Assembly (NCBI GenBank): GCA_015486915.1
Contig: WFQS01000464.1
Coordinates: 1 to 6,954, forward strand
DNA length: 6,954 bases
From: Desulfobacteraceae bacterium
Lineage (GTDB): Bacteria; Desulfobacterota; Desulfobacteria; Desulfobacterales; Desulfobacteraceae
Reading direction: 5' to 3'
Shown here: positions 1-6,718 of the stretch, one piece after another
Numbering within the stretch: the first letter of the stretch is position 1
Layout of the letters: the number at the start of each line of letters is the position of its first letter
Position numbers and translations under genes: made by a program
Notes under the pieces: model-generated
Databases searched by the model: none
What the model was told of the DNA's origin: nothing
What the model saw: the letters and a program-made list of their open reading frames with translations, nothing else

Positions 1-642
1 TTTACAGATCTTCTCGTGGATATCCATGGGATTGATGTGAAAAAAGCCGGTCTTGATTTTATTGGAAAACCCGCAGGATATGTACGCCGCCAGGTTGAGG
101 GATGGACAAAGAGGTATCGCAGGGCAAAAACTGAAGATGCACCGGATTTTGAACCGGTAATGGACTGGCTCGCAGATAAAATGCCTGGTGATACAAAATA
201 TCCCGCAATTGTGCACAATGATTACAAGCTTGACAATGTTGTTCTTCACCCTGAAATGCCTGAAAAAATAATTGGAGTGCTTGACTGGGAAATGGCAACC
301 TTTGGTGATCCTTTAATGGATCTTGGTAACTGCCTTGCCTACTGGGTAGAAAAAAATGATCCCGATGAAATGCAGGTGATCAGGACCATGCCCACTAATC
401 TTGAAGGGGCCATGACCCGGCAGGAGATAGTTGATTTCTACGGGAAAAAAACAGGCAGAAACACGGAACAATTTGATTTTTACTATTGCTTTGGCTTGTT
501 CAGACTTGCCGTGATTGCCCAGCAGATCTATTATCGTTATTTTAACGGAATCACCGATAATAAGAGATTTGCCATGCTGATTTACGTTGTAAGAAGTCTT
601 GAAAAGACAGCTATTAAGGTGATTGAAGCATCTAAATTATAA
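1..642 (+). CDS. APH-like phosphotransferase family protein (ACAD10/ACAD11 kinase-domain type), 5' partial
   Basis: The frame is open from base 1, so the gene begins outside the window; 213 C-terminal residues are visible, where full-length relatives have roughly 340-360. The kinase-like core is clear. HNDYKLDN (bases 214-237) is the Brenner-type catalytic loop HxDxxxxN, with the catalytic Asp at 220-222 and metal-binding Asn at 235-237. GVLDWEMATFGDP follows, with the second metal-binding Asp at 283-285, then the helical C-lobe. The LDWEMATFGDPLMDLG wording is typical of the phosphotransferases found next to or fused to acyl-CoA dehydrogenases (ACAD10/11, LvaA). Members of that group phosphorylate hydroxyacyl-CoA substrates; drug phosphorylation is unlikely here. 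A 79-bp gap separates it from the acyl-CoA synthetase, consistent with one operon. The family call is firm; the substrate is inferred. A GTG at 16 is merely an internal codon. Confidence 0.88.
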   Translation, partial: FTDLLVDIHGIDVKKAGLDFIGKPAGYVRRQVEGWTKRYRRAKTEDAPDFEPVMDWLADKMPGDTKYPAIVHNDYKLDNVVLHPEMPEKIIGVLDWEMATFGDPLMDLGNCLAYWVEKNDPDEMQVIRTMPTNLEGAMTRQEIVDFYGKKTGRNTEQFDFYYCFGLFRLAVIAQQIYYRYFNGITDNKRFAMLIYVVRSLEKTAIKVIEASKL

Positions 643-652
643 ATTTGTGAAG

Positions 653-671
653 ATGGAATATACACTTCCAT
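653..671 (+). repeat. Short inverted repeat between phosphotransferase and acyl-CoA synthetase genes
   Basis: ATGGAA (653-658) and TTCCAT (666-671) are perfect complements around a 7-nt loop. No T-run follows, so it does not look like a terminator. It could be a weak mRNA hairpin or an operator half-site pair in the 79-bp gap; it could also be chance in AT-rich DNA. Confidence 0.3.
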
Positions 672-710
672 ATCATTGAAAATACGGAAATCATAAACCG
701 GTAAACATAA

Positions 711-714
711 AGGA
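711..714 (+). promoter_or_regulatory. Ribosome binding site that fixes the acyl-CoA synthetase start
   Basis: AGGA lies 1 base before the ATG at 716 but 7 bases before the in-frame ATG at 722. Only the second spacing suits ribosome binding, so translation is taken to start at 722, two codons later than the longest frame. Confidence 0.6.
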
Positions 715-721
715 AATGATC

Positions 722-2335
722 ATGAATGAAAAATCAAAAAGAATAAGTATGCCTGTACATAAGCTTGCTGATGTTCCTGCCCTTAAAGGTAAACGCCTTG
801 AATTTGACAGCATGGCTGAAATGTTCACTGTAAGAGCCGGTGAAATTCCGGAAAAAAATCATGTACTTTACTATGGTCAGAAAATAACATACAGACAGAC
901 AAATCAACGTGCAAACAGGGTAGCCAATTATCTAAAGGAAAAAGGGGTGAAAAAGGGTGATGTTGTTTCCATCATGATCCCAAATTCTCCTGAAATTTAC
1001 TATACAATGTTTGGCGCCCAGAAGCTTGGTGCCATAGCCGGAATAATAAATTTTGCTTTAAAGGGACCGGAAATTGCCCATGTTCTTGATGATTCAAAGC
1101 CCAAAATTGTGTTTGTGGCAAGTGAATTCATGGAATTTTTCTCCCGTGCCTTTGAGATTGCCAGCCACAGACCTGTTCTTGTGGAAGTTAAAACCGAAAA
1201 AGAACACAATTTTGATATTGCAGAGCAGAATCTTTCGGATATCTTAGAAAAGTATCCTGCCGATGAAACACTGGTACCCCAAGCCCCTTCCGATCCTTTT
1301 CTGCTTTTGTATTCATCCGGGACAACCGGACTTCCCAAGGGGATTTTATTGTCAAACCAGGGCCAGTTAAATACATGCTGCGGCATGTCAACAATAGGGC
1401 TTGTACCAACGGAAAATGAAACCATGCTGATCCTGCTTCCAATGTACCATATTAATCCAATTGGAGTGTGGACATATCCACTTACATTCATGGGTCAGAC
1501 AATCTGTATCAGAAAAGCTTTCTCACCTGCTGATTTCTGGCCTTCAATCATTGAAAATCAGGTTACCGTCCTCATGGGAGTGCCTGCCATGTATAATTAT
1601 GTTTATTATTCAATAGATGCTTCCACCATAGATATGCCAAATCTTAAATTAAAATTTGCCTTCAGCGGAGCAGCACCTTTATCCGTTGATCTGATCAGGG
1701 GATTTAAAGAAAAATTTAATGTTGAAATAATCGAGGGATACGGACTTACAGAAGCCATAGGAGTTTCAAGCGTTAATCCTCCCATGGGAAAAAGAAAACC
1801 CGGATCATGCGGACTTGCATTACCCGGCCAGGAAATTGAGATCATGGATTACGACAATAAAATTGTTCCTGCAGGAGAAAAAGGCGAGGTGTGTGTCAGG
1901 GGAAACAATACAATGATAGAGTATCTGAACAATCCTGAAGCTACGGAAGACACCCTGATTGACGGCTGGCTGCACACCGGAGATATAGGATATCTCGATG
2001 AAGAAGGCTTTTTATATGTCATTGACAGAAAAAAAGATATGATTAACCGCGGGGGTGAGAATATTTACCCAAGGGAAATTGAAATTGTGCTTGAGTCACA
2101 TCCGGATATCAATGCCGTGGCAGTTGTCGGAGTTTTCGATGAGGCACTTGGTGAAAGGGTGAAAGCCTTTATTGAACCATTGGAATCCGGCAGATTGACA
2201 GGCGAAATGGTTAAAGAATATCTAAAAGACAAGGTGGCAAAGTACAAGGTTCCTGAGTTCATAGAAATCGTTGAGACGCTTCCGAGAAATCCCACTGGTA
2301 AAATTCTTAAATATGAGTTGAGAAAAAAAGATTAA
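722..2335 (+). CDS. AMP-forming acyl-CoA synthetase (fatty acid/carboxylate-CoA ligase)
   Basis: A 537-residue ANL-superfamily adenylating enzyme that would activate a carboxylic acid with ATP and CoA through an acyl-AMP intermediate in the cytoplasm. Visible motifs in order are: the P-loop YSSGTTGLPKG at about residues 197-207; the A5 motif GYGLTE at 339-344; the HTGD motif at 418-421, with Asp421 for ribose binding; the hinge and A8 region DRKKDMINRGGENIYPREIE starting at 435; and NPTGKIL with the adenylation Lys at about 527. Every catalytic motif is present and the length is normal for medium/long-chain acyl-CoA ligases. There is no signal peptide or membrane segment. The chain-length range cannot be read from sequence; CoA ligases of this type are often named FadD-like. 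It lies between the phosphotransferase and an SDR 31 bp downstream, all on the same strand, so its substrate is probably the acid feeding that pathway. Confidence 0.93.
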   Translation: MNEKSKRISMPVHKLADVPALKGKRLEFDSMAEMFTVRAGEIPEKNHVLYYGQKITYRQTNQRANRVANYLKEKGVKKGDVVSIMIPNSPEIYYTMFGAQKLGAIAGIINFALKGPEIAHVLDDSKPKIVFVASEFMEFFSRAFEIASHRPVLVEVKTEKEHNFDIAEQNLSDILEKYPADETLVPQAPSDPFLLLYSSGTTGLPKGILLSNQGQLNTCCGMSTIGLVPTENETMLILLPMYHINPIGVWTYPLTFMGQTICIRKAFSPADFWPSIIENQVTVLMGVPAMYNYVYYSIDASTIDMPNLKLKFAFSGAAPLSVDLIRGFKEKFNVEIIEGYGLTEAIGVSSVNPPMGKRKPGSCGLALPGQEIEIMDYDNKIVPAGEKGEVCVRGNNTMIEYLNNPEATEDTLIDGWLHTGDIGYLDEEGFLYVIDRKKDMINRGGENIYPREIEIVLESHPDINAVAVVGVFDEALGERVKAFIEPLESGRLTGEMVKEYLKDKVAKYKVPEFIEIVETLPRNPTGKILKYELRKKD

Positions 2336-2366
2336 TGATAAAAGATAGAAATAGAGGGAAACTGAA

Positions 2367-3119
2367 ATGAAAGATTTTGATCTTAGTGGAAGAACAGCAG
2401 TTATAACAGGTGCCAGCAGGGGAATAGGCCTTGCAATTGCGGAAAAACTTGCCCGGTACGGGGCAAAGTGCATATTGGTGAGCCGCAGAGCTGAGACCCT
2501 TGAAGCTGCTGCAGCAAAAATTGTGGAAAAAGGCGGACAGGCAGATGTAATGGTCTGCAATACAGGTTATCCTGATCAGATCAAAGCGATGTATGATGAT
2601 ATTTTAAAGTCATACGATTCCATTGATATTCTGGTGAACAATGCTGCGGCCAACCCGTATTTCGGGGAGATGATCGGGGCTGATCAGTCCATATGGGACA
2701 AAACGCTTGAGGTGAATCTTAAAGGTCCTTTTTTCATGATAAAATATGCTGTTCCCCTGATGAAAGACCGGGGGGCAATAGTAAATGTTTCTTCGGTTAA
2801 TGCCGTAAAACCAGCACTTTACCAGGGGGTTTATTCTGCCACAAAGGCTGCTCTTTTAAGTATGACAAAGACCCTTGCCATGGAACTTGCACCAAAGGGA
2901 ATCAGGGTAAATGCTCTGCTGCCGGGTTTAACCGATACAAAATTTGCAAGTGCAATCATCTCTTCCGATGAAATATGCAGTAAGGCTTTAACCCAGATTC
3001 CCATGGCAAGATATGCAGAACCTGAAGAAATGGCAGGAGCCGTGCTGTACCTTGTTTCGGATGCAGCCTCGTTCACAACTGGTACGGCTCTTGTGTGCGA
3101 CGGCGGTATGGTGTTATAA
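2367..3119 (+). CDS. Short-chain dehydrogenase/reductase (DHRS4-like SDR)
   Basis: A 250-residue classical SDR that would oxidise or reduce a hydroxyl/carbonyl group with NAD(P)(H). The cofactor motif TGASRGIG is at residues 14-21 and NNAA at 91-94. The catalytic tetrad is Asn117, Ser143, Tyr156 and Lys160 (YSATK), with normal Ser-13-Tyr and Tyr-4-Lys spacing. After strand beta-2 comes SRR (39-41), basic residues that usually favour NADP(H). The NPYFG stretch (96-100) and VNALLPGLTDTKFAS resemble the DHRS4-type carbonyl reductases often found beside acyl-CoA dehydrogenase and phosphotransferase genes. GAGGG (2354-2358) is a good ribosome binding site 8 bases before the ATG. It is the last gene of the left cluster and is followed by a terminator. 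It could instead be named a 3-oxoacyl reductase (FabG-like), but the neighbours argue for a catabolic role on acyl-CoA. Confidence 0.9.
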   Translation: MKDFDLSGRTAVITGASRGIGLAIAEKLARYGAKCILVSRRAETLEAAAAKIVEKGGQADVMVCNTGYPDQIKAMYDDILKSYDSIDILVNNAAANPYFGEMIGADQSIWDKTLEVNLKGPFFMIKYAVPLMKDRGAIVNVSSVNAVKPALYQGVYSATKAALLSMTKTLAMELAPKGIRVNALLPGLTDTKFASAIISSDEICSKALTQIPMARYAEPEEMAGAVLYLVSDAASFTTGTALVCDGGMVL

Positions 3120-3136
3120 GGTGCTGTAACGCAGTT

Positions 3137-3159
3137 CAGCTCGGCCTCATGGCAGTTAT
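3137..3159. repeat. Dispersed intergenic repeat, copy 1 (partial)
   Basis: This 23-bp segment, with core CGGCCTCATGGC, matches 6873-6895 in the same orientation at 21 of 23 positions; the differences are at 3141 and 3154. It lies 17 bp past the SDR stop and directly abuts the terminator. The match stops abruptly on the left, so this copy looks degenerate or shortened relative to the one at the right edge. Read on the - strand it contains CHEAEL, paralleling GHEAGL in the other copy. Confidence 0.6.
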
Positions 3160-3160
3160 A

Positions 3161-3197
3161 AAAAAATAGAATGCAAATTGACAGCATTTTATTTTTT
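3161..3197. terminator. AT-rich hairpin terminator after the acyl-CoA cluster
   Basis: AAAAAATAGAATGC (3161-3174) pairs with GCATTTTATTTTTT (3184-3197) over 14 positions, 13 Watson-Crick and one G-U, around a 9-nt loop. The A-rich 5' arm and T-rich 3' arm give the usual A-tail/T-tail shape, so it could work in both directions. It closes the phosphotransferase-synthetase-SDR transcript and implies that the downstream transporter has its own promoter. Confidence 0.65.
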
Positions 3198-3240
3198 GTG
3201 CGAAAAAATTTCAGCTTCCATGCTAATAATTTGGATTATC

Positions 3241-3879
3241 ATGATTCAATTCAAAAATGTAGATTTGTCCTTTAATGGTAAAAAAATAATTAACAATCTT
3301 TCCTTTGAAATAAATCAGGGAGAAAAGGTTGTGTTTTCGGGGAAATCCGGCTCCGGAAAAAGTTCTGTATTTAATCTGCTCTTAGGATTTACAGACCCTG
3401 ACAGCGGTGAAATCTTCTTTAAAGAAGAGCTTGTTGATGAAAAGAGCGTATGGGATGTTCGTAAAGATGTTGCCTATATTGATCAGGATGTAAGCCTTGG
3501 TGACGGAAAAGTTGCAGAATTGTTCAACTTTGTTTCAGGTCTTAAGGCAAATGCTTTATTGGATTTCAATGAAAGAAAAATCGATGAGCTCTTAACTTAT
3601 TTCGAACTTGAAGGAGATATTCCTGATAAGAATACAGGGGATCTATCCGGCGGTGAAAGACAGCGCCTGTCCATTGTTATTGCAATTCTTCTTAAAAGGG
3701 ATATTTTCTTCCTTGATGAGGTTACCTCCTCCCTTGACGGGCATCTTAAGCAGAAAGTTGTGGATTATTTTGTGGAGGAAAAAGAGTGGACATGCCTTGT
3801 AAATTCCCATGATTCCATATGGCTTGACAGTCCCGGTGTAAAGATATTTAACCTTGAGGAGGGTAAATGGAAACCATAG
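3241..3879 (+). CDS. fetA: FetA (YbbL)-like ABC transporter ATP-binding protein
   Basis: A 212-residue ABC ATPase powering the membrane partner encoded next. The nucleotide-binding motifs are complete: Walker A GKSGSGKSS (34-42), Q-loop Gln82, signature LSGGERQR (135-142), Walker B DIFFLDE (154-160), D-loop SSLD (163-166) and switch His190. Length and partner fit the FetA/YbbL group; E. coli FetAB is associated with iron export and peroxide resistance, and plant relatives (STAR1/ALS3) with aluminium tolerance. The frame opens upstream at a TTG (3178), but that codon is inside the terminator loop. The ATG at 3241 gives the canonical start MIQFKNVDLSF, although its ribosome binding site is weak (GGA at 3233-3235). 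The stop codon lies 13 bp inside fetB, indicating translational coupling. Substrate assignment to iron is by homology only. Confidence 0.88.
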   Translation: MIQFKNVDLSFNGKKIINNLSFEINQGEKVVFSGKSGSGKSSVFNLLLGFTDPDSGEIFFKEELVDEKSVWDVRKDVAYIDQDVSLGDGKVAELFNFVSGLKANALLDFNERKIDELLTYFELEGDIPDKNTGDLSGGERQRLSIVIAILLKRDIFFLDEVTSSLDGHLKQKVVDYFVEEKEWTCLVNSHDSIWLDSPGVKIFNLEEGKWKP

Positions 3880-4667
3880 ATCTTTCTGTATTTTCACTGG
3901 GTTTGACATTTCTTCTGCTTGCCGTACCCGTTATTCTGAGTCTGGTTTACGGTCTTGGTTTAATTAAATCTCTTTTTTACTCCGCAGCGAGGATGACAAT
4001 TCAGCTTGTTTTGATCGGGATTTTTTTAAAATATCTTTTTTTGTGGAATAACACATTAATCAATTTTTCCTGGTTAATTGTCATGATTCTTGTGGCTGTT
4101 TTATCTGCCGTAAAAAGTTCTGCCGTCAAAATCAGTAAAATTGTAATCCCATGCTTTCTGTCATTTTCCATTGCCACTTTTGCTGTTATTATGTATCTGA
4201 ACATTGTGGTTATTCCAATTGATAATATTTTTGATGCAAGATATCTCATTGTCCTTGGCGGCATGCTGCTTGGTAATTCTCTCAGGGGCAATATAGTGGG
4301 TATCAGTACATTTTATAAAAATATCAGGAATGATACAAAAAAGTATTTGTATGTGTTATCCCTTGGTGCTTCCCGGTATGAGGCACTTCTGCCATATATC
4401 AGGGAGAGCATTAACCTTGCCTTAAAACCGACTCTTGCTGCCATGGCGACCATGGGTATTGTTGCTCTGCCCGGCATGATGACAGGAGTTATTCTTGGGG
4501 GTGCAGACCCCGAGGTTGCGATTAAATACCAGATTATGATCATGGTCGCAATTGTAACAAGTACAATAATCAGCGTGGTGCTTACCATATTGATGACTCT
4601 GCCTGCGTGTTTTAACAGGTATGGTGTATTACGCCAGGATATATTTATCAATAAGAATGGTTATTAA
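3867..4667 (+). CDS. fetB: FetB (YbbM)-like ABC transporter permease, UPF0014 family
   Basis: A 266-residue inner-membrane permease. Hydrophobic segments are seen at about residues 8-30, 42-60, 67-83, 92-117, 124-140, 188-210 and 221-246, matching the roughly seven-helix UPF0014 fold. The family hallmark LPGMMTG (201-207), followed by GGADPEVAIKYQ, is intact. The preceding GASRYEALLPYIRES stretch (168-181) is the cytosolic loop expected to contact the ATPase. A very strong ribosome binding site, GAGGAGGG (3856-3863), sits inside the end of fetA just before the ATG, and the two genes overlap by 13 bp, so subunits are likely made together. FetAB homologues export iron or another metal; direction and metal are inferred from the family. 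No substrate-binding protein is encoded nearby, consistent with an exporter. Confidence 0.9.
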   Translation: METIDLSVFSLGLTFLLLAVPVILSLVYGLGLIKSLFYSAARMTIQLVLIGIFLKYLFLWNNTLINFSWLIVMILVAVLSAVKSSAVKISKIVIPCFLSFSIATFAVIMYLNIVVIPIDNIFDARYLIVLGGMLLGNSLRGNIVGISTFYKNIRNDTKKYLYVLSLGASRYEALLPYIRESINLALKPTLAAMATMGIVALPGMMTGVILGGADPEVAIKYQIMIMVAIVTSTIISVVLTILMTLPACFNRYGVLRQDIFINKNGY

Positions 4668-4814
4668 AATAAAAGAAGGAAAGCAAAGCTGTGAATATCC
4701 GGTGATACCATTAAAAAGTTGATTTTTTATTTTCCTTTTTTTGAAATTATGTTCAATTATTATGGATTTATCGGCAGGAATGTATTAATTTATTGTGGAA
4801 TTAACGGAAAAGAT

Positions 4815-4842
4815 TGTCGTTGAGTATCTCACTTAACCGACA
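4815..4842. repeat. Imperfect hairpin in the fetB - CGGC intergenic region
   Basis: TGTCGTT (4815-4821) pairs with AACCGACA (4835-4842) over 7 bp with one bulged C; the loop contains a GAG/CTC mini-stem. AGATTGTCG (4811-4819) also recurs as GGATTGCCG (4843-4851), 7 of 9 bases. There is no T-run. The rest of 4668-4902 is AT-rich with no ORF or clear fetB terminator. Confidence 0.35.
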
Positions 4843-4902
4843 GGATTGCCGGATATTAACATTATAACTTAATTTTTCAGGTTGGTTGTTTTTTGCATGT
4901 CG

Positions 4903-4932
4903 TTGACCAGGCCTGAGTTTGAAAGGTAAGAT
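4903..4932 (+). promoter_or_regulatory. Possible sigma-70-type promoter for the CGGC-like gene
   Basis: TTGACC (4903-4908, 5 of 6 to the -35 consensus) and TAAGAT (4927-4932, 4 of 6 to the -10) are 18 bp apart. This would place the start near 4939, shortly before the ribosome binding site. A perfect TATAAT at 4933-4938 overlaps, but it has no -35 at a normal distance. The gene is isolated from fetB by about 290 bp, so its own promoter is expected. Confidence 0.4.
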
Positions 4933-4956
4933 TATAATATATTTAAGGAGAAAATA

Positions 4957-5301
4957 ATGGAAAAAGTAGTTGTAATAGGATGCGGATCATACATGGATGC
5001 CGGATATGGATGTCCCGGGGAATGGAGATGCCTTAAAGCTGCTGCCTTGGGAGAGGGAAAATTTGATGAAGAGTCCCAGGTCGTTGGATTTGTTAAATGT
5101 GAGTGCCCCGGCCGCACAATGGTTCCAAATACAGGTATGACCATAAAAGTTTCTGAGCTTAAACCCGATAAAATTTATCTGTCATCCTGTATGGTTGGTG
5201 CAAAACCGGAGTGTCCGTACTCAACCCCGGAGGAAAAGGCTGAAATGCTTCAAAATGCTTTTGGGATAGATGTTGTCCTTGGAACACATGATTATCATTA
5301 A
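4957..5301 (+). CDS. Small cysteine-rich protein, CGGC-domain-like, putative metal binding
   Basis: A 114-residue soluble protein with seven cysteines (9, 19, 25, 48, 50, 78, 86) and a C-terminal HDYH (His111, His114). The layout follows the CGGC family: an N-terminal hydrophobic strand ending in Cys9, CPGEWRC (19-25), VGFVKCECPG at about 43-52 where family members have CGGCPG, then LSSCMVG (75-81) and CPY (86-88). CGGC proteins are thought to bind metal, but no reaction is established. The departure here is CxC (Cys48-Glu49-Cys50) in place of CGGC. An excellent ribosome binding site, AAGGAG (4945-4950), lies 6 bases before the ATG. The gene is convergent with the flavoprotein selenoprotein and shares its terminator. 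Function is unknown; a redox or metal (Fe-S, Zn, Ni) role is inference from the cysteines. Confidence 0.72.
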   Translation: MEKVVVIGCGSYMDAGYGCPGEWRCLKAAALGEGKFDEESQVVGFVKCECPGRTMVPNTGMTIKVSELKPDKIYLSSCMVGAKPECPYSTPEEKAEMLQNAFGIDVVLGTHDYH

Positions 5302-5321
5302 AAATATTTACGAAAGGTATT

Positions 5322-5358
5322 AAATGCGGGGCAGTGCATATGGCACTGCCCCGTATTT
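5322..5358. terminator. Bidirectional rho-independent terminator between convergent genes
   Basis: CGGGGCAGTGC (5327-5337) and GCACTGCCCCG (5343-5353) form a perfect 11-bp GC-rich stem with a 5-nt loop. AAAT (5322-5325) and ATTT (5355-5358) extend it around a G-T pair. A T-rich tail follows on +, and A/T-rich bases mirror it on -. It ends the CGGC-like gene and overlaps the stop codon of the - strand flavoprotein, serving both. Confidence 0.9.
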
Positions 5359-6710
5359 TATTTCAATTTCTGTAAAGCCTGTTCAGCTGCAATTGCAATT
5401 GGTTCCATACTTGGTTCCGAAGAAATGTCGGGGTTGCTGGCCGATGTAAACATGGTCAGTTCAGGAACGGTTTTTCCACCCATGATGAATCCTGTAATTG
5501 CATCAATTTCCCTTGCCGGCGGAACAGCATGACTGACAATCTGACCGCCTATAATTTTCTGGGTTTTTCTGTCAAAAATAAGCTTGATTCTCCACGGTTT
5601 CATCCCTGGAATCATTCCGTGTTTGCTCCTTGAATCAACCGTGGCACAGACTGTTTCAAATCCTTCTTTTTCAGCCATTTCTTCACTGAAACCAGTTGCA
5701 CTGATTACAAGATCGAACATCTGGCATCCACCTGCATTAAGTACTCCGGGGAATTTGATATCGTAACCTGCAAGACGTTTGGCTGCAAGACGTCCCTGTA
5801 CCACTGCAGGACCTCTTAACCTTCCACCCTCAGGCTTTTTTGTGATGTAATTTGTTTTTTCAACACAGTCACCCGTGGCAAGAATATCCGGGTTGGATGT
5901 TTCCTGAAATTCGTTTACCTTTATGCCAAGCCTTGTTATCTCAAGTCCTATATCCTCGGCAAGCTTAACATTGGGTCTTACACCGACATTGACAAACACC
6001 ATGTCAGCTTCAAGTTTTTCTCCCGATGCAAGTTCAACACCGGTAACCCTGCCGTCTGCTCCCAGGATTTTATCAACTTTCTTGCCCGTGAGGATTTTAA
6101 GGCCTTTTTCTTCAAGATACTCCTGAACCAGATCAGCCATATCTTTATCAAGCATAAGGGGAAGAGGACGATTGAGAAATTCAATAACGGTTATATCAAA
6201 AGCACCTGGATTCTGTGCAGAAAGAAGGGAAGCAATCTCCATTGTAATAAAACCTGCACCAATGAAAACTATTTTTTTAGGAGAGTTGTCTTTAATAAAG
6301 GCTTTTATTTCTTCTGCATCATCAAGACCACGTAATGACATAACTCCTTTTAGATCCCTGCCTTCAAATGGAGGTATAAAAGAGCTTGATCCGGTTGCAA
6401 GAATCAGTTTGTCATAATTTAATTTTTTACCGCCTGCTGTTGTTATATTTTTATTTTTAGAATCAATTTTTGTTACTTCATCCATTAAGACATTAATACC
6501 TGCACCTTCAAGTTTTTTGTCAGGGACAACAATGGACATTGGAGCGGCCAGACCGGCCACAACATGGGGAAGCGCTCACCGTACAATAAAAAATTTTTCT
6601 TTTCGAATGACTGTTACATCAACTTCAGGCATCAGTTTCTTAGCCATCATTGCAGCAGGTCCACCAGCACCACTGCATCCAACAACAATAAGTTTTTCGC
6701 CTTTTTTCAT
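5358..6710 (-). CDS. Selenocysteine-containing FAD/NAD(P)H disulfide oxidoreductase (NADH oxidase/CoA-disulfide reductase-like)
   Basis: One 450-residue frame read through an in-frame TGA at 6578-6576 (residue 45). N-terminal FAD Rossmann motif: IVVGCSGAGGPAA (8-20). The active-site segment FFIVR-U-ALPHVVAG places Sec45 where CoA-disulfide reductases and NADH oxidases have the catalytic Cys (NCGLPYYIGG-like). Next come LILATGS (102-108), the NAD(P)-binding motif GAGFITME (151-158) with Glu176 ending the second strand (suggesting NADH), and the second FAD motif ATGDC (277-281). A C-terminal dimerisation domain with GGCQMFD (about 326-332) completes the family. It would transfer electrons from NAD(P)H via FAD to a disulfide, polysulfide, peroxide or oxygen; the substrate is unknown. 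Start choice: GAGGAG (6724-6719) lies 8 nt upstream of the ATG at 6710. Read as standard code it would split into a 44-residue peptide and a 400-residue protein lacking the FAD-binding N-terminus. A Cys-to-stop mutation or sequencing error is the alternative, but homology continues unbroken and a SECIS-like hairpin is present. Confidence 0.87.
6540..6578 (-). promoter_or_regulatory. Bacterial SECIS-like element with its Sec UGA codon
   Basis: In the mRNA (- strand), UGA at 6578-6576 is followed 21 nt later by an apical loop GGUCU (6554-6550). The loop is closed by GUGGCC (6560-6555) pairing with GGCCGC (6549-6544): six pairs, one G-U. Two more pairs (G6563-C6541, U6564-A6540) can form below a small internal loop. 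GGUCU is the apical loop I know from E. coli fdhF, where loop G and U residues contact SelB, and there it lies 18 nt after UGA. An alternative outer stem, GAGCG (6577-6573) with CGCUC (6546-6542), would compete with the three outermost pairs of the inner stem. Function is inferred from structure and codon position. Confidence 0.75.
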
Positions 6711-6718
6711 AATTTGAT

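Noticed and set aside
1000..1491. 163-residue - strand open frame
   Set aside because: It is antisense to the acyl-CoA synthetase motifs and has no family resemblance; a shadow frame.
2831..3187. 118-residue - strand open frame overlapping the SDR end
   Set aside because: Mostly antisense to the SDR; its N-terminus is the terminator and repeat read backwards.
3178..3240. fetA starting at TTG 3178 or ATG 3220
   Set aside because: The TTG is in the terminator loop and neither codon has a ribosome binding site; the ABC domain begins cleanly at 3241.
4884..4897. Sigma-54-like GG...GC element (TTGGTTGTTTTTTGCA)
   Set aside because: The spacing between GG and GC is 9 bases, not the required 10, and the -24 box lacks CAC.
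5358..6560. Stand-alone 400-residue oxidoreductase starting at GTG 6560
   Set aside because: It lacks the N-terminal FAD motif and active site, has no ribosome binding site, and its start is inside the SECIS-like stem; the frame continues upstream through a single TGA to a well-placed ATG.
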